From: Gallionellaceae bacterium UBA6222
GTDB lineage: Bacteria; Pseudomonadota; Gammaproteobacteria; Burkholderiales; Gallionellaceae
NCBI GenBank assembly: GCA_002421915.1
Contig: DISA01000059.1
Location: forward strand, 7,215 to 34,522
Direction: 5' to 3'
Length of the DNA: 27,308 nucleotides
Within the stretch, counting starts at the first letter, position 1; every line of letters starts with the position of its first letter. Below the pieces are notes generated by a model that searched no databases, was not told the origin of the DNA, and worked only from the letters and a program-made list of their open reading frames with translations. Both the position numbers and the translations under genes were made by a program. Positions 15,794-22,495 of the stretch are shown here, piece after piece.

Positions 15794-16099
15794 ATGACAG
15801 AAAGTGAATTCAACCAGTTGGCAGATGAAATCTTCGCCCGCATCGAACACGCGCTCGATGCCGGCGACATTGATTACGACAGCAACGGCTCGGTCATGGA
15901 AATCGAATTTGCCGACGGCAGCAAGTTGATCGTCAATCGGCATGCACCGAACCGCGAAATCTGGTTGGCGGCAAAATCGGGCGGATTTCATTTCGCATGG
16001 AATGACGGCGCATGGCAGAGCCAGCGCGATGGCAGTGAATTGTTTGAAAAACTGGCGGAGCTGGTACAGACCGGTGCAGGAGTAGCAGTTCGATTTTAG
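15794..16099 (+). CDS. cyaY: Iron-sulfur cluster assembly protein CyaY (bacterial frataxin)
   Basis: CyaY binds iron and the IscS desulfurase and tunes Fe-S cluster assembly. The 101-residue length is typical. Visible features are the acidic first helix (ESEFNQLADEIFARIEHALD), DIDYDSNGSVMEIEFADGSKLIVNR, REIWLAAKSGGFHFAW and the C-terminal helix. AAGGAG five bases upstream selects ATG 15794 rather than the earlier in-frame ATG at 15761. It stands alone on the plus strand, divergent from lptM-lysA. Confidence 0.93.
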   Translation: MTESEFNQLADEIFARIEHALDAGDIDYDSNGSVMEIEFADGSKLIVNRHAPNREIWLAAKSGGFHFAWNDGAWQSQRDGSELFEKLAELVQTGAGVAVRF

Positions 16100-16144
16100 G
16101 TACCAGACATCCGCCGAAATGCCATCCGGGAGGAGACAAGCGCA

Positions 16145-16177
16145 ATGAACTGCGGCTGTCCGGTGTGCGCACTATAA
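16145..16177 (+). other. Ten-codon mini-ORF with strong ribosome-binding site
   Basis: GGGAGGAG about nine bases before ATG 16145 leads a frame encoding MNCGCPVCAL then TAA, with three Cys in six residues. It lies in the 124-base gap between cyaY and the convergent ygjP-like gene. It may be a leader peptide, a chance frame or a metal-binding peptide; nothing downstream on this strand explains it. Confidence 0.2.
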
Positions 16178-16200
16178 AACGCAATCGGGCGCAGCGAAAT

Positions 16201-16215
16201 GCGACATGATGTCGC
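16201..16215. repeat. 15-base palindrome at the end of the ygjP-glyQ operon
   Basis: GCGACATGATGTCGC is a perfect palindrome around a central G, eight bases beyond the end of the ygjP-like gene. It could form a six- to seven-base-pair hairpin and act as a weak terminator, but no T run of useful length follows on either strand. Confidence 0.4.
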
Positions 16216-16223
16216 ACCCTGCT

Positions 16224-16964
16224 CTACTCCTCGATGCGAAAATCCCGCAATTGCCGCCGCCGCATCCGATGGTCCGGGCACCCCCGTTCCACCACCTGCC
16301 AGAATGCTGCGGAATGATTCATCTCGACCAGGTGCGCCAGTTCATGCACCACCACGTAGTCGATTAGCACGAGTGGCAGTTTGATCAGACGCCAGTTCAA
16401 ACGCACCACTCTGTGCACCGTACAACTTCCCCACTGGCTGCGTGCCGACGATAATTTGAGTATATGCGGGACAACTTCCAGCAGTGGTGCAAAGTGCGCC
16501 ACGCGCTGTTCGAACAGGCGTAGCGCCTGCTGCCGATACCACTGCTCCACCATGCGCCCGACATGCGCCGATGTTGCCTCCCCCGCCAACCGCAAGTGCA
16601 GCACTGCTCCGCGCAAGGCAGGAGGTGCGCCAAAAAAATCGGGCTCAACCCGCAGGATAAGGGGGTCGCCACAAAACGGGATCCGCCCGCCGTCGTGCCA
16701 CATAATGGGCAGGGGACGGTGTGCTTGCCAATTGCTTATTTTTTCCACCACCCAGTCGGCCTTGTCCTGCAGCACACTGTGCAGCCACTTCTCCGAAGCA
16801 CGCAAGGGCATGCTCACCGTCAGCCCGCGTTCGTCGATGCGCAAGCCGATGCTGCGGCGTTTGCTGCTGCGTTTGAGGATGTAACTGATTGACTTGCCGG
16901 ACAGGTCGATATGGCGTTGCTCAATCGCAGGTGGGGAAATTTTCCGGCGCAGGGCATTCAACAT
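16224..16964 (-). CDS. YgjP/SprT-like zinc metallopeptidase family protein (DUF45)
   Basis: The 246-residue protein has the zinc site HELAH (H207, E208, H211) with a third His H217 in MNHSAAFW, and the family motif SQWGSC. The N-terminal half has ILKRSSKRRSIGLRIDERGLTVSMP, as in YgjP/DUF45 proteins. Family members resemble zincin peptidases, though E. coli YgjP has been reported as a UTP pyrophosphatase, so the substrate is open. The start overlaps the plsC stop by one base (TAATG). It is the last gene of the glyQ-glyS-gmhB-plsC run. Confidence 0.85.
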   Translation of the reverse strand: MLNALRRKISPPAIEQRHIDLSGKSISYILKRSSKRRSIGLRIDERGLTVSMPLRASEKWLHSVLQDKADWVVEKISNWQAHRPLPIMWHDGGRIPFCGDPLILRVEPDFFGAPPALRGAVLHLRLAGEATSAHVGRMVEQWYRQQALRLFEQRVAHFAPLLEVVPHILKLSSARSQWGSCTVHRVVRLNWRLIKLPLVLIDYVVVHELAHLVEMNHSAAFWQVVERGCPDHRMRRRQLRDFRIEE

Positions 16965-17665
16965 TACAGTGTCGCCATCTCGCCTTCGATCCAGTCCTCA
17001 ACCCGGCGGTTGATCTCTTCCGCCGTAAGATCGGCAGTATCGATGGGTGCGCCGATCACCATCTGCACCACGCCCGGTTGTTTGATGAAGGCGTTGCGCC
17101 CCCAGAACTTGCCGGCGTTGTGCGCAACCGGCAGCACCACCACGCCGGTATGCTTGGCCAGCAAGGCGCCGCCGATCTTGTATCTGCCTTTCTCGCCGTA
17201 GGGAATGCGCGTTCCCTCCGGGAAGATAACGATGCTGAAGCCCCGCTCCAGCTTTTCCTTGCCCTTTGCCAGAAGTTCCCGCATTGCTTCCTTGCCCTTG
17301 CCACGATTCAGCGCGATAGGACTCGACAGCGCCAGCAGCCAGCCGAAGAACGGGATCCACAATAGCTCGCGTTTTACCACCCAGACATGCAGCGGCAATA
17401 CCTGTTGCAGTGCCAGAGTCTCCCACGCAGACTGGTGCTTGCTTAACACCACACAGGAGGCACGCGGAATGTTTTCGAGGCCGCGCACTTCCATGCGGAT
17501 ATTGCATATATTCCGCAGCAGCCAAAGCATACCCGGGGCAAAACCGGACAGCAGGCGATGGCGTGTGTGCTGGCCAAACAGAAAAATGACCGGCGACAAC
17601 AGGGCATAGAGCAAAGTGAACACGGTTTGTGCCAAAGCAAAGAGGATGGAGCGGATCAGACTCAT
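16964..17665 (-). CDS. plsC: 1-acyl-sn-glycerol-3-phosphate acyltransferase
   Basis: PlsC acylates lysophosphatidic acid to phosphatidic acid at the inner membrane. The 233-residue protein has an N-terminal hydrophobic segment (about 5-30), acyltransferase motif I as KHQSAWE (H77 to E82, an HX4E version of the usual HX4D, seen in this PlsC subgroup) and motif III FPEGTR (148-153). Its ATG overlaps the gmhB stop by four bases. HX4E should keep the charge-relay His. Confidence 0.9.
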   Translation of the reverse strand: MSLIRSILFALAQTVFTLLYALLSPVIFLFGQHTRHRLLSGFAPGMLWLLRNICNIRMEVRGLENIPRASCVVLSKHQSAWETLALQQVLPLHVWVVKRELLWIPFFGWLLALSSPIALNRGKGKEAMRELLAKGKEKLERGFSIVIFPEGTRIPYGEKGRYKIGGALLAKHTGVVVLPVAHNAGKFWGRNAFIKQPGVVQMVIGAPIDTADLTAEEINRRVEDWIEGEMATL

Positions 17666-18192
17666 GGCAATGCAGACGCCACGGCGGCAAGATCAGGGAA
17701 TACCAGAGTGTTCTGCGGCAAACCGCCCTTGGCTTGCGTCATCTCGCCCTTGCCGGTCAATACCAGACAGGGGCTGGCCCCCATCCGTGAAGCCGCTTCC
17801 AGATCGCGCAGCGAATCCCCCACCGCCGGAACGCCGGCCAGACTGATACCATAACGCACCGCAATCTCCTCCAGCATGCCGCTCTTCGGCTTGCGGCAAT
17901 CGCACTGGGCGTCATTGGTATGCGGGCAAAAAAAGATCGCATCGATGCGTCCACCGACCAGCGCCAGCGATTTGTGCATCTTGTCATGGATGGCGTTCAG
18001 CATTGGCATGTCAAACAGGCCGCGCCCGATGCCGGACTGATTGGTCGCCACCACCACGCGGTAGCCGGCCTGGTTCAGGCGCGCAATGGCTTCCAGACTG
18101 CCCGGAATAGGGCGCCATTCTTCCGGGTTCTTGATGAATTGCTCGGAGTCGTAATTGATGACACCGTCGCGGTCGAGGATGATGAGCTTCAT
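17662..18192 (-). CDS. gmhB: D-glycero-beta-D-manno-heptose-1,7-bisphosphate 7-phosphatase
   Basis: GmhB is an HAD phosphatase in ADP-heptose synthesis for the LPS core. The 176-residue protein has the catalytic LDRDGVIN (nucleophile D7, acid/base D9), ATNQSGIGRG, the Zn-binding set C89, H91, C97 and C99 in CPHTNDAQCDCRKPK, and the Mg Asp D126 in VGDSLRD. The zinc loop is short compared with E. coli GmhB. Position between glyS and plsC is a common betaproteobacterial arrangement. Confidence 0.94.
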   Translation of the reverse strand: MKLIILDRDGVINYDSEQFIKNPEEWRPIPGSLEAIARLNQAGYRVVVATNQSGIGRGLFDMPMLNAIHDKMHKSLALVGGRIDAIFFCPHTNDAQCDCRKPKSGMLEEIAVRYGISLAGVPAVGDSLRDLEAASRMGASPCLVLTGKGEMTQAKGGLPQNTLVFPDLAAVASALP

Positions 18193-18212
18193 AAAACCTG
18201 CATGTTTTTGAC

Positions 18213-20360
18213 TTATGCCACCAGTTTGGAAATGTCAGCCGACTGATTCATCAGCTTGCCCAATTGTTGCAGCAACACGGCGCGGTTCAGGCGCAGCGCT
18301 TTGTCGTCTGCCATCACCATCACCTTGTCAAAGAAATCGTCGATAAATGGTTTGAGCGTGACGAGCGTCTTCAGGTTGTTGCTGTAATCACCGCGCTCGA
18401 AATAGCCGCGCGCCATCGGCGTGATGTCCTGTATCGCCTGATACAGCTCGCGTTCGGCTGCATCATTGAGCAGCACCGGATTGACCACCGCCTGTGCCAG
18501 CTCGCCCAGTTCTTCCGCATTCTTGCGCATGATGTTCTGCACGCGTTTATTTGCCGCCGCCAGGTCCCTGGCTACTGCCAGCGCCGCAAAAGTGCGCACG
18601 CCCTGCAAGCGCGGCAGCACTTCGTGCAAACGACCGTTGATGACGGCCAGCACCGCTTCGATCTGGGCAATATCGAAACCCTGTTCACGCAGATAGCCAC
18701 GCAGGCGGTCCAACATGAATTCTTCCACATCCGCTGCAACCGCCGGTGCCAGCATCCCGGACGGAAAGTTCTCCGCCGCCGCCTTGAGCAGCGCCGGCAA
18801 TGACAGGTCGAGTGGCGTCTCGATCAGAATGCGCAGGATGCCCAAAGCTTGGCGGCGCAAGCCAAACGGATCCTTGTCGCCGGACGGCACCTGGCCGACA
18901 CCGTAGATACCGAGCAGCGTTTCCAGCTTGTCTGCCAGCGCCACTGCGCAGGCAAGCCCGCCCTGCGGAAGGGTATCACCAGCGAAACGCGGGTGGTAAT
19001 GCGCCTCGATGGCACTCGCCACCTCCGGCTTCTCGCCATCGTGCAGCGCATAGTAGTGGCCGATGATGCCTTGCAACTCCGGGAACTCGCCAACCATATC
19101 CGTTAACAGATCAGCCTTGCTCAAATGTGCCGCCAGTTCGGCATCCGCCTTGTCCGCGCCCAGCAAACGGGCGATGGTGCCAGCCAGCGTGGTGATGCGC
19201 TCAACCCGCTGCAACTGCGTGCCAAGCTTGTTGTGATACACCACGTTGCCGAGTTTTTCGACCCGCGACGCCAGTTTTTGCTTGCGATCCTGGTTGAAGA
19301 AAAAACGTGCATCGGCCAAGCGCGGACGCACCACGCGCTGGTTGCCCTCGATGATGTGATGCGGATCGCTGATCTGCATGTTGGAGACGATCAGAAACCT
19401 GTTCAGCAACTTGCCGCTGTGTGCATCCAGCAAAGGGAAATATTTCTGGTTCTGTTGCATGGTGAGGATCAGGCATTCCTGCGGCACTTCGAGGAATTCC
19501 GGCTCGAATTCGCCCACATAAACCTCGGGCCACTCCACCAACCCCGTCACCTCATCGAGCAGGCTGCTCAACACGCTGCGCTCCTCATTCGACATCGCCA
19601 GCAGTCTCGACAGATCAAAATTGGCATGACCGACCCAGATCGCCTGGTTCTGTTCTGCCAGTTGATCCAGACGCGCCGCGATACTGTCGCGCCGCTGCGC
19701 GAAGCTGGCCACCACGCGGCCATCACGCGCCAGCGTTGCTTCATAATCGTCTGCCTGCGCGATAGTGACGTGCTCAGCACACATGAAACGGTGGCCGCGT
19801 GTCACGTTGCCACTGCTCACGCCCAGCACCTCGGCCGGTACCACGCGGCCGCCGTGCAGAATAGTCAGCCCGTGCACCGGGCGCACAAACTGGTAGTCTG
19901 AATCACCCCAGCGCATGAGCTTAGGCACCGGCAGTTTCTTTAGCGCCTGCGCCACAATGCCGGACAGGTAATCGTCCAGCGCCTTGCCTTTTTGCTCAAT
20001 ACGCGCGACGAAGCATTCCGCCTTGCCCTCGCCTACGCGCTGCAACTGCGCCAGCGTGACGTTGGCCGAGCGCATGAAACCCTCCAGTGCCTTGGTCGGC
20101 TTGCCTTCAGCGTCCAGCCCAGTTGCCACGGCCGGACCTTTGCGCTCGATGATGCGATCCGCCTGCTGATCGCTGACATCGGTGATACTCACCGCCAGCC
20201 GGCGCGGGGTGCAATACGGTGTGCAGGCGCTGTCGTCACCTAGCAGCGCCTGTTCTTTTAGTGCGGCGAACACTTCACTGGCGAAAGTGGTGGAGAGCTT
20301 TTCCAACGCCTTCGGCGGCAATTCCTCGGTCAACAGTTCGATCAATAAAGTCTGTTTCAT
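18213..20360 (-). CDS. glyS: Glycyl-tRNA synthetase beta subunit
   Basis: The beta subunit of the bacterial alpha2beta2 glycyl-tRNA synthetase binds tRNA-Gly and is needed for charging. The 715-residue protein begins MKQTLLIELLTEELPPKALE and includes the family segments YCTPRRLAV, MRWGDSDYQFVRPVHGLTIL and FPELQGIIGHYYALHDGE and, near the C-terminus, a DALR-like anticodon region. ATG 20360 overlaps the glyQ stop (TAATG) and has GGGGAGGG upstream; an in-frame start 24 bases earlier falls inside glyQ. Length is normal (about 690-720). Confidence 0.96.
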   Translation of the reverse strand: MKQTLLIELLTEELPPKALEKLSTTFASEVFAALKEQALLGDDSACTPYCTPRRLAVSITDVSDQQADRIIERKGPAVATGLDAEGKPTKALEGFMRSANVTLAQLQRVGEGKAECFVARIEQKGKALDDYLSGIVAQALKKLPVPKLMRWGDSDYQFVRPVHGLTILHGGRVVPAEVLGVSSGNVTRGHRFMCAEHVTIAQADDYEATLARDGRVVASFAQRRDSIAARLDQLAEQNQAIWVGHANFDLSRLLAMSNEERSVLSSLLDEVTGLVEWPEVYVGEFEPEFLEVPQECLILTMQQNQKYFPLLDAHSGKLLNRFLIVSNMQISDPHHIIEGNQRVVRPRLADARFFFNQDRKQKLASRVEKLGNVVYHNKLGTQLQRVERITTLAGTIARLLGADKADAELAAHLSKADLLTDMVGEFPELQGIIGHYYALHDGEKPEVASAIEAHYHPRFAGDTLPQGGLACAVALADKLETLLGIYGVGQVPSGDKDPFGLRRQALGILRILIETPLDLSLPALLKAAAENFPSGMLAPAVAADVEEFMLDRLRGYLREQGFDIAQIEAVLAVINGRLHEVLPRLQGVRTFAALAVARDLAAANKRVQNIMRKNAEELGELAQAVVNPVLLNDAAERELYQAIQDITPMARGYFERGDYSNNLKTLVTLKPFIDDFFDKVMVMADDKALRLNRAVLLQQLGKLMNQSADISKLVA

Positions 20361-21421
20361 TAGTTGCCCTCCCCGGTCTTGCACATGGGAAAGCCCAGCG
20401 CCGCGCGTGAATCGTAATACGCCTGCGCCACCTGGCGCGACAGGGCGCGCACACGGCCGATATACGCTGCGCGCTCGGTCACCGAGATCGCGCCGCGCGC
20501 GTCCAGCAGGTTAAAGGTGTGCGAGCACTTCATCACCATCTCGAAGCCGGGCAGAGGCAAACCGGCGTCCATCAAGCGCTTGGCCTCGCCCTCGTATTCG
20601 TTGAAATGGTGGAACAGCATTTCGACGTTGGAATGTTCGAAGTTGTATTTCGACTGTTCCACTTCGTTCTGGTGATACACATCGCCGTAGGTGACGACAG
20701 CGTCGCCGTTCTTCGCCCACACCAGATCGAACACGTTCTCGACCCCTTGCAGGTACATGGCCAGACGTTCCAGGCCATAGGTGATCTCGCCCAGCACCGG
20801 CTTGCAGGTGAGCGAACCGACTTCCTGAAAATAAGTGAACTGCGTCACTTCCATGCCGTCCAGCCACACCTCCCAGCCCAGTCCCCACGCGCCCAGCGTC
20901 GGTGATTCCCAATCGTCCTCGACGAAGCGGATATCGTGCTCGCCGGTATCGATACCCAGCGCGCGCAGACTGTCGAGATAGAGTTCCTGAATATTGTCGG
21001 GAGAGGGTTTCAGTACCACCTGATATTGGTAGTAATGCTGCAAGCGGTTCGGATTCTCGCCATAACGCCCATCCTTGGGGCGGCGCGAGGGCTGCACATA
21101 GGCCGCGCACCAAGGCTCCGGCCCGATCGCGCGCAAGAAAGTTGCCGTGTGGAACGTGCCCGCGCCAACTTCAATGTCATAGGGTTGCAACAGCGCGCAG
21201 CCCTGCTTGTCCCAAAAATGTTGTAGCGTCAGGATGACCTGCTGAAAAGTCGGCCCGTGGACGACTTTCGGTAAAGACTCATGCGCGGAGCGCGTGATGT
21301 CGGAACCAAAAGTTCCTTTTTGTGAAGACTCATGCGCGGAGCGCGTGATGTCGGAACCAAAAGTTCCTTTTTGTGAAGACTCATGCGCGGAGCGCGTGAT
21401 GTCGGAGCCAAAGGTACTCAT
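20360..21421 (-). CDS. glyQ: Glycyl-tRNA synthetase alpha subunit with three-copy repeat extension
   Basis: GlyQ is the catalytic class II subunit that makes glycyl-adenylate. From TFQQVILTLQHFWDKQGCALL the protein follows the family closely (YDIEVGAGTFHTATFLRAIG, SRRPKDGRYGENPNRLQ, WEVWLDGMEVTQFTYFQ). The usual protein begins one or two residues before that block and is about 300 residues; here the frame is 353 residues because about 55 residues precede it. Those are three copies of a 17-residue unit, GTFGSDITRSAHESSQK, the third reading ...SLPK. ATG 21421 is the only in-frame ATG ahead of the core. Copy number may vary between strains. Confidence 0.94.
   Translation of the reverse strand: MSTFGSDITRSAHESSQKGTFGSDITRSAHESSQKGTFGSDITRSAHESLPKVVHGPTFQQVILTLQHFWDKQGCALLQPYDIEVGAGTFHTATFLRAIGPEPWCAAYVQPSRRPKDGRYGENPNRLQHYYQYQVVLKPSPDNIQELYLDSLRALGIDTGEHDIRFVEDDWESPTLGAWGLGWEVWLDGMEVTQFTYFQEVGSLTCKPVLGEITYGLERLAMYLQGVENVFDLVWAKNGDAVVTYGDVYHQNEVEQSKYNFEHSNVEMLFHHFNEYEGEAKRLMDAGLPLPGFEMVMKCSHTFNLLDARGAISVTERAAYIGRVRALSRQVAQAYYDSRAALGFPMCKTGEGN
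21275..21421. repeat. Three tandem 51-bp repeats encoding the GlyQ N-terminus
   Basis: Copies at 21275-21325 and 21326-21376 look identical; the third (21377-21421) is truncated and has a few changes near its end. Each contains CATGCGC-GGA-GCGCGTG, which can fold as a short hairpin, and GGAAC-CAAAA-GTTCC, another. The period is divisible by three, so copy changes keep the frame. Confidence 0.95.
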
Positions 21422-21454
21422 CGATAAAGTCCGGCAATATTTGCGAAAGGCCGC

Positions 21455-21460
21455 ATTTTA
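21455..21460 (-). promoter_or_regulatory. Candidate -10 box of the glyQ operon
   Basis: TAAAAT followed by GCGGCC on the minus strand, 34 bases before the glyQ ATG, resembles the other -10 boxes in this window. The -35 is not clear. Confidence 0.35.
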
Positions 21461-21496
21461 CGGGTTTTAAGGGCGGAACGTCATCCCTTGAAAGGT

Positions 21497-21868
21497 TCAG
21501 CCCAATTGAATAATCTGATTGAGGCGTTCACACACTGTTGCAAACAGCGTATCTGGCATGATTTTCAGCGGATGAGCCTTGGCGTTGCGCAGACGCCAAT
21601 CAAATGATTTGGGTTGGTGACAAAGCACATAACTGGCTTGCCCTGCTTTGCGACCGGATGCTTTACCCACCACGACTGCAAACGGATTGTCCGAGTTGTA
21701 TTCTGCAGTCGTCATGGGCAAACCGATAACAAGCGAAGTTTTCTCGTTGAACACGCGGGGCGAAAGCACCAGAAAGGGATGCACGTCACGCATCTCTTGC
21801 CCCACTTGCGGATTGCAATCGATCCAGATGACCTCCTGACGCTCCGGCACCCAGCGTTTTGATGCCAT
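21497..21868 (-). CDS. MazF/PemK-like endoribonuclease toxin
   Basis: The 123-residue protein begins MASKRWVPERQEVIWIDCNP, with the conserved entry strand and NPQVGQEM-RDVHPFLVLSP that matches the PemK/MazF GxExxxxRPxxVlS pattern, then VIGLPMTTA and ASYVLCHQPKSFDWR. MazF-type toxins cut mRNA at short sequences. The usual GxExxxxRP motif reads GQEMRDVHP, so the Arg is displaced and the Pro follows His. The ATG at 21868 lies 11 bases after the antitoxin stop; a TTG-led extension to 21886 would overlap it. Confidence 0.8.
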   Translation of the reverse strand: MASKRWVPERQEVIWIDCNPQVGQEMRDVHPFLVLSPRVFNEKTSLVIGLPMTTAEYNSDNPFAVVVGKASGRKAGQASYVLCHQPKSFDWRLRNAKAHPLKIMPDTLFATVCERLNQIIQLG

Positions 21869-21879
21869 TTTTGGTGCGA

Positions 21880-22134
21880 CTACCAACGCTCCGCTCCGAC
21901 AGCTTCCGTGGTGGTCATTTGCTCGCCACCATGTCGTTTCACATCGTAGGCAGCCACGCGTTGCTCCAAAGTCAGCCGCGAAACATCGACCGGCCTGATG
22001 ACAACCTGATCGCCCTCCACGGTTACGCGCACACGCTGATCAACACGCAGGTGCGCCTCCCGCGCAACAGCTGCCGGCAACCGTACGCCAAGGCTATTGC
22101 CCCACTGTTTGATATCCAAGACGGCTTCGGACAT
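21880..22134 (-). CDS. MazE/AbrB-type antitoxin
   Basis: The 84-residue protein has the MazE N-terminal swapped-hairpin fold: AVLDIKQWGNSLGVRLPAAV, then LRVDQRVRVTVEGDQVVIRP. The C-terminal tail would wrap the toxin. It binds its own promoter as a dimer in known systems. GGGAG six bases before ATG 22134 fixes the start; an in-frame extension to 22245 would run through its promoter and is rejected. Toxin follows antitoxin in the usual order. Confidence 0.88.
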   Translation of the reverse strand: MSEAVLDIKQWGNSLGVRLPAAVAREAHLRVDQRVRVTVEGDQVVIRPVDVSRLTLEQRVAAYDVKRHGGEQMTTTEAVGAERW

Positions 22135-22153
22135 GACTGGCTCCCTATTAAAA

Positions 22154-22194
22154 TGTATAAACACCAGTCTATACATCGGCAAGGATTGGGTCAA
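22154..22194 (-). promoter_or_regulatory. Promoter and probable autorepression operator of the mazEF-like operon
   Basis: On the minus strand TTGACC (22189-22194) and TAGACT (22166-22171) are spaced by 17 bases. A palindrome with arms TGTATA / TATACA (22154-22175) covers the -10 box and is placed for binding by the antitoxin-toxin complex. The region lies partly within the 3' end of the GIY-YIG gene. Confidence 0.6.
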
Positions 22195-22483
22195 TGTAAC
22201 CTTCCCAATCAGCTGTGCTTGTTGTTGTAGCATGTTGACGCGCACTCTTGCACAGATTCAGCTTTTCCCCCCTGGACATTTTCTTGATCTGCATCTCACG
22301 CTTCAGTGCGGCTGATTTACCGGCGCAAGGTTCGCGATACAACAGTTTCACCGGCGTCCGCCCGCGCGTGTACTTGGCTCCCTCACCCGCATTGTGGGCG
22401 GCAAGGCGCTTGTCGAGATCATTGGTAATGCCGCAGTAGAGGGTGTCATCTGCACATTGGAGAAGATAACAGCACCAGCTCAT
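22169..22483 (-). CDS. GIY-YIG domain protein (UPF0213/YhbQ-like)
   Basis: The 104-residue protein has the GIY-YIG nuclease core: CCYLLQCADDTLYCGITNDLDKR, then AAHNAGEGAKYTRGRTPVKL and a Glu in LLYREPC, with a Lys-rich helix AALKREMQIKKMSRGEK. Single-domain members such as YhbQ have unclear roles, with suggested activity on damaged or branched DNA. ATG 22483 is preceded by GGAGAGGG at 22488-22495, next to the lnt stop. The core ends near residue 85; the tail (about 86-104) overlaps the mazEF promoter. Confidence 0.85.
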   Translation of the reverse strand: MSWCCYLLQCADDTLYCGITNDLDKRLAAHNAGEGAKYTRGRTPVKLLYREPCAGKSAALKREMQIKKMSRGEKLNLCKSARQHATTTSTADWEGYIDPILADV

Positions 22484-22495
22484 CAAGCCCTCTCC

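Noticed and set aside
19125..19901. 258-residue plus-strand frame
   Set aside because: Antisense to glyS; no motif or ribosome-binding support.
21275..21421. Possible CRISPR array
   Set aside because: The three 51-bp copies abut with no spacers and are in frame within glyQ; no cas genes nearby.
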